This document shows positions 1-7,510 of a DNA stretch of 64,000 nt, one piece after another. The position numbers were made by a program, and so were the translations under genes. Positions within the stretch are counted from its first letter, which is position 1, and every line of letters begins with the position of its first letter. This DNA comes from Chloroflexota bacterium (GTDB lineage: Bacteria; Chloroflexota; Anaerolineae; Anaerolineales; Villigracilaceae), in assembly GCA_019873735.1 (NCBI GenBank), contig JAIOAQ010000003.1:86950-150949 (forward strand). Reading direction: 5' to 3'. Below the pieces are notes generated by a model, which was not told where the DNA came from, made no database searches, and was given only the letters and a program-made list of their open reading frames with translations.

Positions 1-194
1 TCCACCTTTTGCCCGACCTGTACAAAATCTTCTACGCGGTTGACCGGTTCGCGGCGTAATTGCGAGATGTGGACAACACCCGGTAGTTCCATGCCAACAT
101 CTACCACGATGCCTGCCAGGGTGGTTTTTGTAACGGTGCCCAAGAGTTTTGTTTTAGGTGCCAAAGCGGGAATAGTTTCGCTAGTTGTGGTCAT
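1..194 (-). CDS. S1 RNA-binding domain protein, N-terminal part
   Basis: Only the first 64 codons lie in the window; the gene runs off the left edge. After a short acidic/Pro-rich start (MTTTSETIPALAPKTK), residues from about 17 onward read as an S1-type OB fold: the pattern GTVTKTTLAGIVVDVG followed by PGVVHISQL is the usual beta1-beta2-beta3 of S1 domains, which bind single-stranded RNA. A ribosome-binding site AGGAG sits six bases before the ATG, which fixes the start. It could be ribosomal protein S1 or one of the S1-repeat proteins common in Chloroflexota; the missing C-terminus prevents a choice. It is transcribed divergently from the Lrp regulator at 499. Confidence 0.75.
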   Translation of the reverse strand, partial: MTTTSETIPALAPKTKLLGTVTKTTLAGIVVDVGMELPGVVHISQLRREPVNRVEDFVQVGQKV

Positions 195-432
195 GCGCCA
201 CTCTCCTGAAAAATCGTAATAATGCCTGAAAAAGCAACGACCTCCCCGTCTATTTTGCATGTCGGGAGCGTTCCGAAGGAATGACGCTGCAGAGCGGAGT
301 CATTCGTCCAACCCTTCGAGACGTTCCGTGCGGGGGGAAATTGCGCCGAAAGTTGATTATACCTGCGCCATTCTCATCCGTCAACGTGATTTTTTGTCGC
401 GTTTCTTGTGACATCTTCCACCAACAACGCGC

Positions 433-462
433 TTGACTCTTGCGCTTTGTTGAGAGTATAGT
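433..462 (+). promoter_or_regulatory. Promoter of the first Lrp regulator
   Basis: TTGACT at 433-438 and TATAGT at 457-462 are separated by 18 bases, close to the sigma-70 consensus. Transcription would begin near 469, leaving a leader of about 30 bases without a clear ribosome-binding site before the ATG at 499. The 304-base divergent region 195-498 shows no other gene; a GC-rich stretch with weak inverted repeats lies at about 260-350. Confidence 0.55.
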
Positions 463-498
463 AGTGATTGTAAAAAACGGAAATAGAAAATTAATAAT

Positions 499-987
499 AT
501 GTATAAAATTGACAAAATAGACCTTGAAATTGTCAATCTTTTGATGGAAGACGGCCGTATGTCGGCCTCTGAAATGGCGCGCCGTTTGCCGGGGGTGACC
601 GAGCGTATGATCCGTTACCGCATTGAACGTTTGATTGAGGAAAACGTCATCAATGTCACAGCGGTGGTGAATCCCAAAGCCCTGGGGTTGATGGCCAATG
701 CAGACGTTTGGCTGGAAGTGGAAGCCGATTCGATCGCCTCGGTTGCGCAGGCGGCTGCGGCGCTGAAAAATGTTTGCTATGTGGCTTTTTCTATTGGCGA
801 AAACGATGTCAGCATTCAGGTGGTCGGACGCAGTGCCGATGAAATTTATCGTTTTGTGACCAACGTGGTGGCCAAGATACCCGGTGTTCGCAAAACGACC
901 ACGACCATTGTCCCTGAAGTGCTCAAAGATGTGCATCAATGGCGCATTCCGCCTGACTTTGTAGAGGCAGATGCGGCCAAAGATTAA
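499..987 (+). CDS. Lrp/AsnC family transcriptional regulator (copy 1)
   Basis: A 162-residue protein of typical Lrp/AsnC length. Residues 5-50 form the winged helix-turn-helix (DLEIVNLLMEDGRMSASEMA then ERMIRYRIERLIEENVI). Residues about 65-145 are the ligand-sensing RAM/AsnC domain, ending in PGVRKTTTTIVPEVLKD. Such proteins bind amino acids or related ligands and control nearby transport and catabolic genes. It precedes two aminotransferases and a semialdehyde dehydrogenase on the same strand, so it probably controls them, but a 92-bp palindromic element and over 170 bases separate it from the first enzyme. No Shine-Dalgarno sequence is visible. It resembles the regulator at 5547 closely, which suggests duplication within the island. 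Confidence 0.93.
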   Translation: MYKIDKIDLEIVNLLMEDGRMSASEMARRLPGVTERMIRYRIERLIEENVINVTAVVNPKALGLMANADVWLEVEADSIASVAQAAAALKNVCYVAFSIGENDVSIQVVGRSADEIYRFVTNVVAKIPGVRKTTTTIVPEVLKDVHQWRIPPDFVEADAAKD

Positions 988-1012
988 TTTTTTGCCTGGC
1001 AGTAACTGCTTG

Positions 1013-1105
1013 CCCTGCCGCAGGTTTTGGCGCAAGGTCCAAGGCAGAATGTGTCTCCACGATTGCCGGCATGGGTTGCCGGTCCTGTTCTAACCTGCGG
1101 GAGGG
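1013..1105 (+). repeat. Dispersed palindromic element, copy 1
   Basis: A 93-bp non-coding element bounded by imperfect 14-bp inverted ends: CCCTGCCGCAGGTT on the left (one mismatch to the family sequence CCCTCCCGCAGGTT) and AACCTGCGGGAGGG on the right. The interior (TTGGCGCAAGGTCC ... GGCATGGGTTGCCGG) is shared with three other copies in this window, at 28098, 40747 and 54368. It lies between a regulator gene and the aminotransferase it probably controls. It has no coding capacity and could be a MITE, a REP/BIME-like palindrome or a structured RNA-forming repeat. Confidence 0.8.
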
Positions 1106-1158
1106 TTACGGGCAGGTAATTACGCTTGAAACCCATAAAATTTCACAGGAGGTCTATC

Positions 1159-2463
1159 ATGTTTGAGAAGTTTTCCAAAAGCCGGACGCTTCAACAGCGA
1201 GCACGAAAGGTGATGCCCCTCGGCGTCAACTCGAATTTTCGCTATTGGGGCGAGGGCATCACGCCGTACCTGGCCAAAGCCAAAGGCAGCCACATCTGGG
1301 ATGTGGACGGCAACGAGTACATTGACTACCGTCTGGCTTTTGGGCCGATCATCATCGGTCACGCCGACGAGACGGTCAACGCCAAGGTGCGCGAAGAGAT
1401 TGAATACGGCACCCTGGCGGCCATGACCACTGAGTTAGAAGTGGAGGTCATGGAGAAGATTGTGGCGCTCTGCCCCGCCGTTGAGATGGCGCGCCTGGCC
1501 TGCTCTGGCACCGAGGCCACCATGCATGCTATTCGCGTGGCGCGGGCCTATACCGGGCGGGAAATAATTTTGAAGTTCGAAGGCAACTATCACGGCTTCC
1601 ATGACTACACCCTGTGGTCCACCTATGCCCCCGCCGAGTCTTACGGCAACGCGCGCAGCCCGATTCCGATTCCTTCCTCATCCGGCATCCCGCGCGTTTT
1701 GGGCGAGAAGATTATTACCCTGCCGTTCAACGATTTCGAAGGCTTTGAGCGGACGATGAAGTCTTACGGTCACCTGATTGCTGCTGTCATTACCGAGCCG
1801 TGTCAGGGCAATTGCGCCGCCATTGACCCGCAGAAGGGCTTCCTGGAACTCATCCGCAAGCGGACCGAAGAATATGGCTGCGTTTTCATTCTCGACGAGG
1901 TCAAGACCGGCTTTCGGATTGCCAACGGCGGGGCGCAGGAGTACTACCGCATCAAACCGGACCTGGCAACGTATGCCAAGGCCCTGGGCAACGGCTACCC
2001 GGTGGCGGCTTTTGGCGGCCGGAAGGAGATCATGTCAATCATTGGGCATGGTGTGGCACAGGGCGGCACCTATACCAACAACAAGCCCGGCGTGGCGGCG
2101 GCCTGGGCTACGCTTACCCTCTTGCAGGAGCAGCCCATCTTGAAGACGATTGAGCAGCGCGGCAAACGGCTGATGGCCGGCCTGAAGAAGATTTTTGAAG
2201 AGGCGGGCATCCCTGTTGTCTTTAGCGGCTATCCGGCCATGTTCTCCTTCTCGATTGGCGTTGAGAAAGTCACCTGCCAGCGCGACTGGAACGAGAGCGA
2301 TAAAGACTACTACCTGGCGCTGGTAGAGGCGGCGATTGAGCGCGGCGTCATGCCCGATCACGATCCGCGTGAGCCCTGGTTCCTCTGCTATGCCCACTCC
2401 GAGGCCGATATTGATGAAACCTTGAATGTGTATGCAGATGCGGTCAAGGCGGTGAAGAGGTAA
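1159..2463 (+). CDS. Class-III aminotransferase, glutamate-1-semialdehyde aminomutase-like
   Basis: A 434-residue PLP enzyme of aminotransferase fold type I, class III. The start at 1159 is chosen because AGGAGGT lies just upstream, whereas the upstream in-frame ATG at 1126 has none. Seen in sequence: the substrate/PLP motif CSGTEATMHAIRVARAYTGR near residue 115, ILDEVKTGFRI around 245, and the Schiff-base lysine Lys274 in TYAKALGNG. The overall look (LPLGVNSNFRYWGEGI start, HGFHD, GGTYTNNKPG) is that of the GSA-aminomutase-like branch, which also contains aminotransferases for beta- and omega-amino acids. No haem-synthesis genes are nearby; the neighbours are a second aminotransferase and a semialdehyde dehydrogenase, so a catabolic role is more likely. 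Substrate unknown. Confidence 0.85.
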   Translation: MFEKFSKSRTLQQRARKVMPLGVNSNFRYWGEGITPYLAKAKGSHIWDVDGNEYIDYRLAFGPIIIGHADETVNAKVREEIEYGTLAAMTTELEVEVMEKIVALCPAVEMARLACSGTEATMHAIRVARAYTGREIILKFEGNYHGFHDYTLWSTYAPAESYGNARSPIPIPSSSGIPRVLGEKIITLPFNDFEGFERTMKSYGHLIAAVITEPCQGNCAAIDPQKGFLELIRKRTEEYGCVFILDEVKTGFRIANGGAQEYYRIKPDLATYAKALGNGYPVAAFGGRKEIMSIIGHGVAQGGTYTNNKPGVAAAWATLTLLQEQPILKTIEQRGKRLMAGLKKIFEEAGIPVVFSGYPAMFSFSIGVEKVTCQRDWNESDKDYYLALVEAAIERGVMPDHDPREPWFLCYAHSEADIDETLNVYADAVKAVKR

Positions 2464-2466
2464 ACG

Positions 2467-2514
2467 GGTAGACAGGTAAACAGGTAGACAGGTAGACAGG
2501 TAGACAGGTAGACA
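2467..2514 (+). repeat. 8-bp tandem repeat, six units
   Basis: Six consecutive 8-bp units, five of GGTAGACA and one variant GGTAAACA, begin four bases after the stop codon of the preceding aminotransferase and end about 33 bases before the next start codon. The repeat sits entirely in the intergenic spacer. Its unit is not a multiple of three and it is prone to slippage, so the spacer length may vary between strains. Confidence 0.9.
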
Positions 2515-2547
2515 GGCATAGTAGACATACCCACAAAGGATATTTGT

Positions 2548-3876
2548 ATGAATAAGTTAACCACGCAAGAAATCGTTGATTTGAGCAGGGAATATACTTT
2601 CTTCTCCTGGTCGGTGCAGGGGCAGGTGAACCCGATTCCGGTGGGGAAGGCGGAGGGGATTTTCTTCTGGGATACCGATGGCAAACGGTATTACGACTTT
2701 TCCTCACAGTTGATGAACACCAATATCGGCCACCAGCATCCGAAGGTGGTGAAAGCCATTCAGGAGCAGGCGGCGCAGATTTGCTTTGTCCATCCCGGTA
2801 ACACCACCGAGGTGCGTGCCCGCCTGGGCAAGAAACTGGCCGAGGTCGCGCCCGGCAATCTCAAGAAGACCTTCTTTGCCCTGGGCGGCGCGGAGGCCAA
2901 CGAAAATGCCATCAAACTGGCGCGTTTCTACACCGGGCGGCACAAGATTCTCGCCCGCTACCGCTCCTATCACGGCGCAACACACGGCTCGATTGCCCTG
3001 ACCGGTGACTACCGTCGTCTCGCCGTTGAACCGGCCATGCCGGGAACGGTTCACTTCCTCGATCCTTTCTGCTACCGCTGTCCCTTCGGCCAAAAGAAGG
3101 AGACCTGCCACCGGGAGTGCATCAGCCACCTGGAAGAGGTCATCCACTATGAAGGTCCGGACAAGATCGCCGCTATCATCATGGAGGGCGTGGTCGGCTC
3201 GAATGGCTTGATCGTCCCGCCGGACGATTACTGGCCGCGCGTCCGTGAGATTTGCGATAAATACGGCATCTTGCTGATTTCAGACGAGGTGATGAGCGGC
3301 TGGGGCCGCACCGGCAAATGGTTTGCCGTGGATAACTGGGGCGTTGTCCCGGATATGATCACCACTGCCAAAGGCATCACCAGCGGATATGTCCCGCTCG
3401 GCGCGGTCATTGTCTCTGAGCCAATTGCCAAATTCTTCGACGACAAGTACCTGTACGCCGGCCTGACCTACAACGGCCATGCCCTGGCGCTGGCGGCTGC
3501 GCTGGCAACCATCGAAGTCTATGAAGAAGATCGTCTGATTGAGAATGCGGCGAAGGTGGGGCAGTATTTGGGTCGGCGGCTGGAGGAAATCAAGGCGCGC
3601 CACCCCTCGGTTGGCGATGTGCGCTACATCGGCCTTTTCTCCGCGCTTGAACTGGTGATGAACCGCGAACCCAAAGAGCCGTTCGATCCGCCGGTCATGG
3701 CCGAGGTGGGCAAGGTGCTCAAGGAAAACGGCCTCTTCACCTTCATCATGGCCAAGAAAGACATGGGCACGATTGTCTTTGTTGTCCCGCCGTTGTGCAT
3801 CACCGAGTCGCAACTGGACGAGGGCCTGGCGCTGGTGGAAAAGGGCCTGGAAGTGGCCGATAAGCAGGTGAAGTAG
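2548..3876 (+). CDS. Class-III aminotransferase, omega-amino acid:pyruvate type
   Basis: A 442-residue class-III PLP aminotransferase. Visible motifs: [18 protein letters not shown] (PLP phosphate loop, about 110-130), a Cys-rich insert [18 protein letters not shown] near residue 175-192, [19 protein letters not shown] (Asp that contacts the pyridine nitrogen), and the catalytic lysine Lys275 in [11 protein letters not shown]. Family members such as taurine- and beta-alanine-pyruvate aminotransferases move a terminal amino group to pyruvate, yielding a semialdehyde. The next gene, 14 bases downstream, is a malonate/methylmalonate-semialdehyde dehydrogenase, the same pairing as bauA-bauC for beta-alanine breakdown. 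That makes beta-alanine or beta-aminoisobutyrate an attractive but unproven substrate. AAAGGA upstream of the ATG supports the start. Confidence 0.88.
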   Translation: MNKLTTQEIVDLSREYTFFSWSVQGQVNPIPVGKAEGIFFWDTDGKRYYDFSSQLMNTNIGHQHPKVVKAIQEQAAQICFVHPGNTTEVRARLGKKLAEVAPGNLKKTFFALGGAEANENAIKLARFYTGRHKILARYRSYHGATHGSIALTGDYRRLAVEPAMPGTVHFLDPFCYRCPFGQKKETCHRECISHLEEVIHYEGPDKIAAIIMEGVVGSNGLIVPPDDYWPRVREICDKYGILLISDEVMSGWGRTGKWFAVDNWGVVPDMITTAKGITSGYVPLGAVIVSEPIAKFFDDKYLYAGLTYNGHALALAAALATIEVYEEDRLIENAAKVGQYLGRRLEEIKARHPSVGDVRYIGLFSALELVMNREPKEPFDPPVMAEVGKVLKENGLFTFIMAKKDMGTIVFVVPPLCITESQLDEGLALVEKGLEVADKQVK

Positions 3877-3890
3877 TTGAGGAGAAGGAT

Positions 3891-5360
3891 ATGCAAAAGG
3901 TTTTGAACTATATCAACGGCGAATGGGTGGAGCCAAAAGTTACAGAGTATTTGGACGTGGTGAACCCGGCGACGGGGGAATTGCTCGGGCGCACGCCCGT
4001 TTGCGGACCGGACGATGTGGCGGCCGCGGCCCAGGCGGCTTCGCAGGCCCTTCCGGGCTGGCGTCGTACCCCCGCCCAGGAACGCGTGCAGTACCTGTTC
4101 AAACTGCGCGACCTGATGAAAGCCAATATGGACGAGATTTCGCGCACCATCGTCATGGAGTGCGGCAAGACCTTTGAAGAGGCCAAAGCCGAGATGGTGC
4201 GCGCCATCGAAAACGTGGAGGTGGCCTGCGGCATGCCTATCCTGTCGAAGGGCGAGATTGCCGAAGATATTGCCCCCGGCATTGACGAGATTATGATCCG
4301 CCAGCCGGTGGGGGTGTGCGCCACCATCTGCCCGTTCAACTTCCCAGGCATGATTCCCTTCTGGTATCTGCCTTATGCCATTGCCTGCGGCAACACCTAC
4401 ATCATCAAGCCCTCTGAAAAAGTGCCGCTGACGATGCAGTTGATTTTCAAACTGATCGAACAAATTGGGTTGCCGAAAGGCGTCATCAACCTGGTGAACG
4501 GAGCAAAGGAGGCGGTGGATGCCATCCTCGATCATCCGGTCATTCGCGGCATTACCTTTGTCGGCTCGACGCCGGTGGCGCGTTACATTTACCGGCGGGC
4601 GGCGGAGCAGGGCAAGCGCGTTCAGGCCCAGGGCGGGGCGAAGAATCCGGTCATCATCCTGCCCGATGCAGATATGGAAATGGCCACCAAGATCATCGCC
4701 GATTCGGCCTTCGGGTGCGCCGGTCAGCGCTGCCTGGCCGTTTCGCTGGCCGTCACGGTGGGCGAAGCGCGCAATGAATTTACCGAATTGATTTGCGATG
4801 CCGCCTCGTCGCGCGTGGTTGGCTACGGGTTGGATGCCGGCGTCCAGATGGGTCCGGTCATCAATCACGCCAGCAAAACCCGGATTGAGCAGTTTATCAC
4901 CCAGGGTTCTCAGGGCGGTGCCAAAGTCTGCGTGGACGGCCGCGGGACGGTGATCAAGGGCTACGAAAAGGGTTCGTTCGTCCGCCCGACGATCGTTGCC
5001 GATGTCCGGCCGGGCGATGAGTTGTGGAAGACGGAAATCTTCGGGCCGGTGCTGGGACTGATGCACGTCAACACCATTGACGAAGCGATTGCGCTGGCGA
5101 ACAGTCACGTGTACGGCAATCAGGCCAGTTTGTTCACTTCGTCCGGCTCGGCAGCGCGCAAGTTCCGCTACGAGGTGGAAGCCGGTAACGTGGGCATCAA
5201 TATCGGCGTGGCGGCGCCGATGGCTTTCTTCCCCTTTAGCGGGTGGAAGGAATCGTTCTTTGGCGACCTGCACGGGCAGGGCATGGACGCGGTCGAGTTC
5301 TTCACCCAAAAGAAGGTCGTCATCGAGCGCTGGCCGAAGGAGTGGACCAGGAAGTTCTAG
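3891..5360 (+). CDS. mmsA: CoA-acylating methylmalonate/malonate-semialdehyde dehydrogenase
   Basis: A 489-residue aldehyde dehydrogenase of the MmsA/IolA branch, which oxidises malonate or methylmalonate semialdehyde with NAD+ and CoA to acetyl-CoA or propionyl-CoA plus CO2. Diagnostic are [10 protein letters not shown] at the N-terminus, [19 protein letters not shown] around residue 145, and the catalytic Cys281 in [11 protein letters not shown]. The usual general-base glutamate (ELGGKN) of hydrolytic ALDHs is replaced by QGGAKNP, as is normal for CoA-acylating MMSDHs. C-terminal [18 protein letters not shown] is also typical. RBS GGAGAAGG precedes the ATG. Transcribed with the upstream aminotransferase and followed by a strong terminator, it closes the first transcription unit of the island. 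Confidence 0.93.
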   Translation: MQKVLNYINGEWVEPKVTEYLDVVNPATGELLGRTPVCGPDDVAAAAQAASQALPGWRRTPAQERVQYLFKLRDLMKANMDEISRTIVMECGKTFEEAKAEMVRAIENVEVACGMPILSKGEIAEDIAPGIDEIMIRQPVGVCATICPFNFPGMIPFWYLPYAIACGNTYIIKPSEKVPLTMQLIFKLIEQIGLPKGVINLVNGAKEAVDAILDHPVIRGITFVGSTPVARYIYRRAAEQGKRVQAQGGAKNPVIILPDADMEMATKIIADSAFGCAGQRCLAVSLAVTVGEARNEFTELICDAASSRVVGYGLDAGVQMGPVINHASKTRIEQFITQGSQGGAKVCVDGRGTVIKGYEKGSFVRPTIVADVRPGDELWKTEIFGPVLGLMHVNTIDEAIALANSHVYGNQASLFTSSGSAARKFRYEVEAGNVGINIGVAAPMAFFPFSGWKESFFGDLHGQGMDAVEFFTQKKVVIERWPKEWTRKF

Positions 5361-5395
5361 TCCTGAGCAAAATTGTTTCTGGCGTCTGACCAATC

Positions 5396-5436
5396 AAGCG
5401 GTGACCATCAGACTGGGCGGTCACCGCTTTTGCTTT
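5396..5436 (+). terminator. Intrinsic terminator after mmsA
   Basis: An inverted repeat AAGCGGTGACC (5396-5406) pairs with GGTCACCGCTT (5419-5429) and is followed by a T-rich tail (TTTTGCTTTTT). It lies 36 bases after the mmsA stop codon and before the promoter of the next Lrp gene. Confidence 0.75.
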
Positions 5437-5461
5437 TTGCACGGCTGGAATGTTCCAAAGA

Positions 5462-5477
5462 TGTGACAAATGTCACT
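5462..5477. promoter_or_regulatory. CRP/FNR-family-like operator
   Basis: TGTGA-CAAATG-TCACT matches the CRP-type consensus TGTGA-N6-TCACA in nine of ten positions and contains the perfect dyad GTGACA-AA-TGTCAC. It sits just upstream of the putative -35 box of the second Lrp gene, where a class-I/II activator would bind. No CRP/FNR protein is encoded in the window, so the regulator is unknown. Confidence 0.45.
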
Positions 5478-5482
5478 TGAAA

Positions 5483-5511
5483 TTCACATCCCTTTGGGAG
5501 TAGAGTATATT
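5483..5511 (+). promoter_or_regulatory. Promoter of the second Lrp regulator
   Basis: TTCACA (5483-5488) and TATATT (5506-5511) with 17-base spacing. Predicted transcript start is near 5518, giving a leader of roughly 29 A-rich bases with no clear Shine-Dalgarno sequence. Confidence 0.5.
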
Positions 5512-5546
5512 GCGTCTGTCGTAAAAAATCATAAAATTAAGAAAAA

Positions 5547-6029
5547 ATGTACAAAACCGACAAAACTGACCTGCAAATCATCGAACTTTTGATGGAAGAT
5601 GGGCGTATGCCCGCGGCCGAAATTGCGCGCCGCATTGGGAATACGTCTGAACGGGCCGTTCGCTACCGTATTGACCGCATGGTAGCCGACGGCCTGATTC
5701 GTATCAGCGCCGTGGCCAATCCGCGCAAATTTGGTTATTCGGTTGTGGCAGATGTCTTTGTTGAGGTGGAGCCGCCTCAAATCCAGGATGTGGTCAATCG
5801 CCTGGCGGCATTTGACTTTGTCACCTATCTGGCCTGTTCCATTGGGGAGCAGGATATTTCTGTGCAGGTGGTGGCGAAGGATACGGCGGAAGTTTACCGC
5901 ATTGCCACAGAAGTCATTGGAAAGATGCCGGGCGTTCGCAAGACGACCACCTCGATCGTCCCGATGGTGGTACGCGATATTTATCAATGGCGCGTTCCCC
6001 GCCAGGCGGATACAGATAACAAGCAATAG
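5547..6029 (+). CDS. Lrp/AsnC family transcriptional regulator (copy 2)
   Basis: A 160-residue paralogue of the regulator at 499: N-terminal winged helix (DLQIIELLMEDGRMPAAEIA, then ERAVRYRIDRMVADGLI) and C-terminal RAM domain ending MPGVRKTTTSIVPMVVRD. It stands immediately before a putrescine-type aminotransferase and a sodium:solute symporter, which it probably controls in response to the imported amine or amino acid. The spacing of about 100 bases to the next gene contains a strong AGGAGGTG at 6053, not followed by a sizeable reading frame. The ATG has no convincing ribosome-binding site, in contrast to the strong sites on the enzyme genes. Confidence 0.93.
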   Translation: MYKTDKTDLQIIELLMEDGRMPAAEIARRIGNTSERAVRYRIDRMVADGLIRISAVANPRKFGYSVVADVFVEVEPPQIQDVVNRLAAFDFVTYLACSIGEQDISVQVVAKDTAEVYRIATEVIGKMPGVRKTTTSIVPMVVRDIYQWRVPRQADTDNKQ

Positions 6030-6130
6030 TTTACAGGAAACCACCCTTGATCAGGAGGTGAATATTAAAGTTTACGGCCAGGCATTGCTTTTCAACCCTT
6101 GATAGACAAAAATTTTGAAAGGAGATGAAT

Positions 6131-7489
6131 ATGCCTCAAAATTTGAGCGCTGCTTTGGAATATTCACAAAAGTGGATTGATATTATTCACAAAGAACGTG
6201 TTCCTGACGAAGTTGGCAAGTGGATTATTGATGAATCGCTGTACAACTTTGCCGAGCACTTCAACAAAGGCTGGCTGGAGTACCGCAAGTCGGTAACTGA
6301 GGCCGGTCAGTGGGCGGCGACCGAATGGACCGGCCGCGGGGCAACATTTGAGGATGTCTTGGGCCGCAAATACATTGACTTTTTGGGCGGCTACGGCATG
6401 ATGAATCATGGCTGGGGACACCCGGATGTTGTCTCGGTTGTGGCTTCGCAGTTGAAGCGCACGCCGATGCCCAGCCAGGAACTGATTGATCCGCTGCGCG
6501 GTGTGCTGGCGCGCCTGATGGCCGAGATTACCCCCGGCGACATCAAGTATTCTTTCTTCTGCGCCAGCGGCACAGAAGCCATTGAGGGCGCTATTAAACT
6601 TGCCAAGATGTACACCCAAAAACCGGCCTTTATTGTGGCAGTTAAGGCTTTCCACGGCAAGACGATGGGGTCGCTCTCGATGATGGGCAAGTCGGACTAT
6701 CGCCAACCGCCGGGTGTGTTGTATGGCGGCCCGGTGTATCACGTCCCGTTTGGTGATGCCGACGCAGTTGAACGCCAGTTGGAAATCTGCGAAAAGGTTG
6801 GCATTGGCGTAGCCGGCGTTCTGTTTGAGCCGATTCAGGGTGAGGCCGGGGGCATTGTTCCGCCCGATGATTTCTGGCCGCGCATTCGCGAAGCAACCAA
6901 ACACTACGGCACACTCCTGATTGCCGACGAGGTTCAGACGGGTCTGGGGCGCACCGGGAAATTGTGGGGCGTGGAACACTGGAACGTAGTGCCCGACATC
7001 CTGGCTGTGGCCAAGTCTTTGGGCGGCGGCGTCATGCCGGTCAGCGCTTTCTGCTCGACCGAGGAAATCTGGCAGTGCATGATGTACCCGAATCCGTTCA
7101 TTCACACCACCACGACCGGCGGCGGCGCGCTGGCTTGCTCGGCGGCAATTGCTTCCATTAACGTTACGTTGCGCGACAAACTATGGGAAGCGGCGGCACA
7201 AAAAGGCGAATACATGATTTCAAAGGTCAAGGCGCTGGCCGAGAAGTACCCACAAGTCTATAAGAGCGTAACGGGTAAGGGTTTGCTTATTGGTCAACAT
7301 TTCCACACACCTGAGATCGGTTACAAAGTGGCTGCCGGTCTCTTTAAACGCGGTGTTTTGGTCGCAGGAACGCTGACCAGCGCTCATACGATTCGCATTG
7401 AGCCGCCCCTGGTGATCACCCAGGAAGAAATGGATCAAGGCCTCAATGCCCTGTATGACACAGTGGCAGAAGTAGCAAAGACACTCTGA
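6131..7489 (+). CDS. patA: Putrescine aminotransferase-like class-III aminotransferase
   Basis: A 452-residue PLP aminotransferase that, from memory of the family, resembles E. coli PatA/YgjG: FLGGYGMMNHGWGHPDVV, SQELIDPLRGVLARLMAEITPG, YSFFCASGTEAIEGAIKLAK, VLFEPIQGEAGGIVPP, DEVQTGLGRTGK, and AVAKSLGGGVMPVSAF containing the Schiff-base Lys295. PatA moves an amino group from putrescine or cadaverine to 2-oxoglutarate, giving 4-aminobutanal. The start at 6131 is preferred over the ATG at 6125 because the latter overlaps the AAAGGAG ribosome-binding site. A symporter follows 21 bases later, suggesting uptake of the substrate and its transamination are co-expressed. Related diamine or omega-amino-acid substrates cannot be excluded. 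Confidence 0.85.
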   Translation: MPQNLSAALEYSQKWIDIIHKERVPDEVGKWIIDESLYNFAEHFNKGWLEYRKSVTEAGQWAATEWTGRGATFEDVLGRKYIDFLGGYGMMNHGWGHPDVVSVVASQLKRTPMPSQELIDPLRGVLARLMAEITPGDIKYSFFCASGTEAIEGAIKLAKMYTQKPAFIVAVKAFHGKTMGSLSMMGKSDYRQPPGVLYGGPVYHVPFGDADAVERQLEICEKVGIGVAGVLFEPIQGEAGGIVPPDDFWPRIREATKHYGTLLIADEVQTGLGRTGKLWGVEHWNVVPDILAVAKSLGGGVMPVSAFCSTEEIWQCMMYPNPFIHTTTTGGGALACSAAIASINVTLRDKLWEAAAQKGEYMISKVKALAEKYPQVYKSVTGKGLLIGQHFHTPEIGYKVAAGLFKRGVLVAGTLTSAHTIRIEPPLVITQEEMDQGLNALYDTVAEVAKTL

Positions 7490-7510
7490 TTTCCAAAGGA
7501 GAATTAAGAG

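Noticed and set aside
1159..2463. First aminotransferase as HemL (glutamate-1-semialdehyde aminomutase)
   Set aside because: Fold and some motifs agree, but no tetrapyrrole genes are nearby and the context is amine catabolism with semialdehyde dehydrogenase.
2467..2514. GGTAGACA units considered as a CRISPR-like or iteron array
   Set aside because: Units are directly contiguous with no spacers and no replication or Cas gene nearby; it is a simple microsatellite.
3624..5393. A 589-codon open frame on the minus strand opposite mmsA
   Set aside because: It has no ribosome-binding site and no family motifs, and its composition is that of a reverse shadow of a GC-biased gene. MmsA on the plus strand has full motif support.
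6053..6102. Short frame GTG...TGA after AGGAGGTG between Lrp copy 2 and patA
   Set aside because: Only about 14 codons, start overlaps the purine-rich site, and nothing suggests a conserved peptide; could be a leader but cannot be supported.
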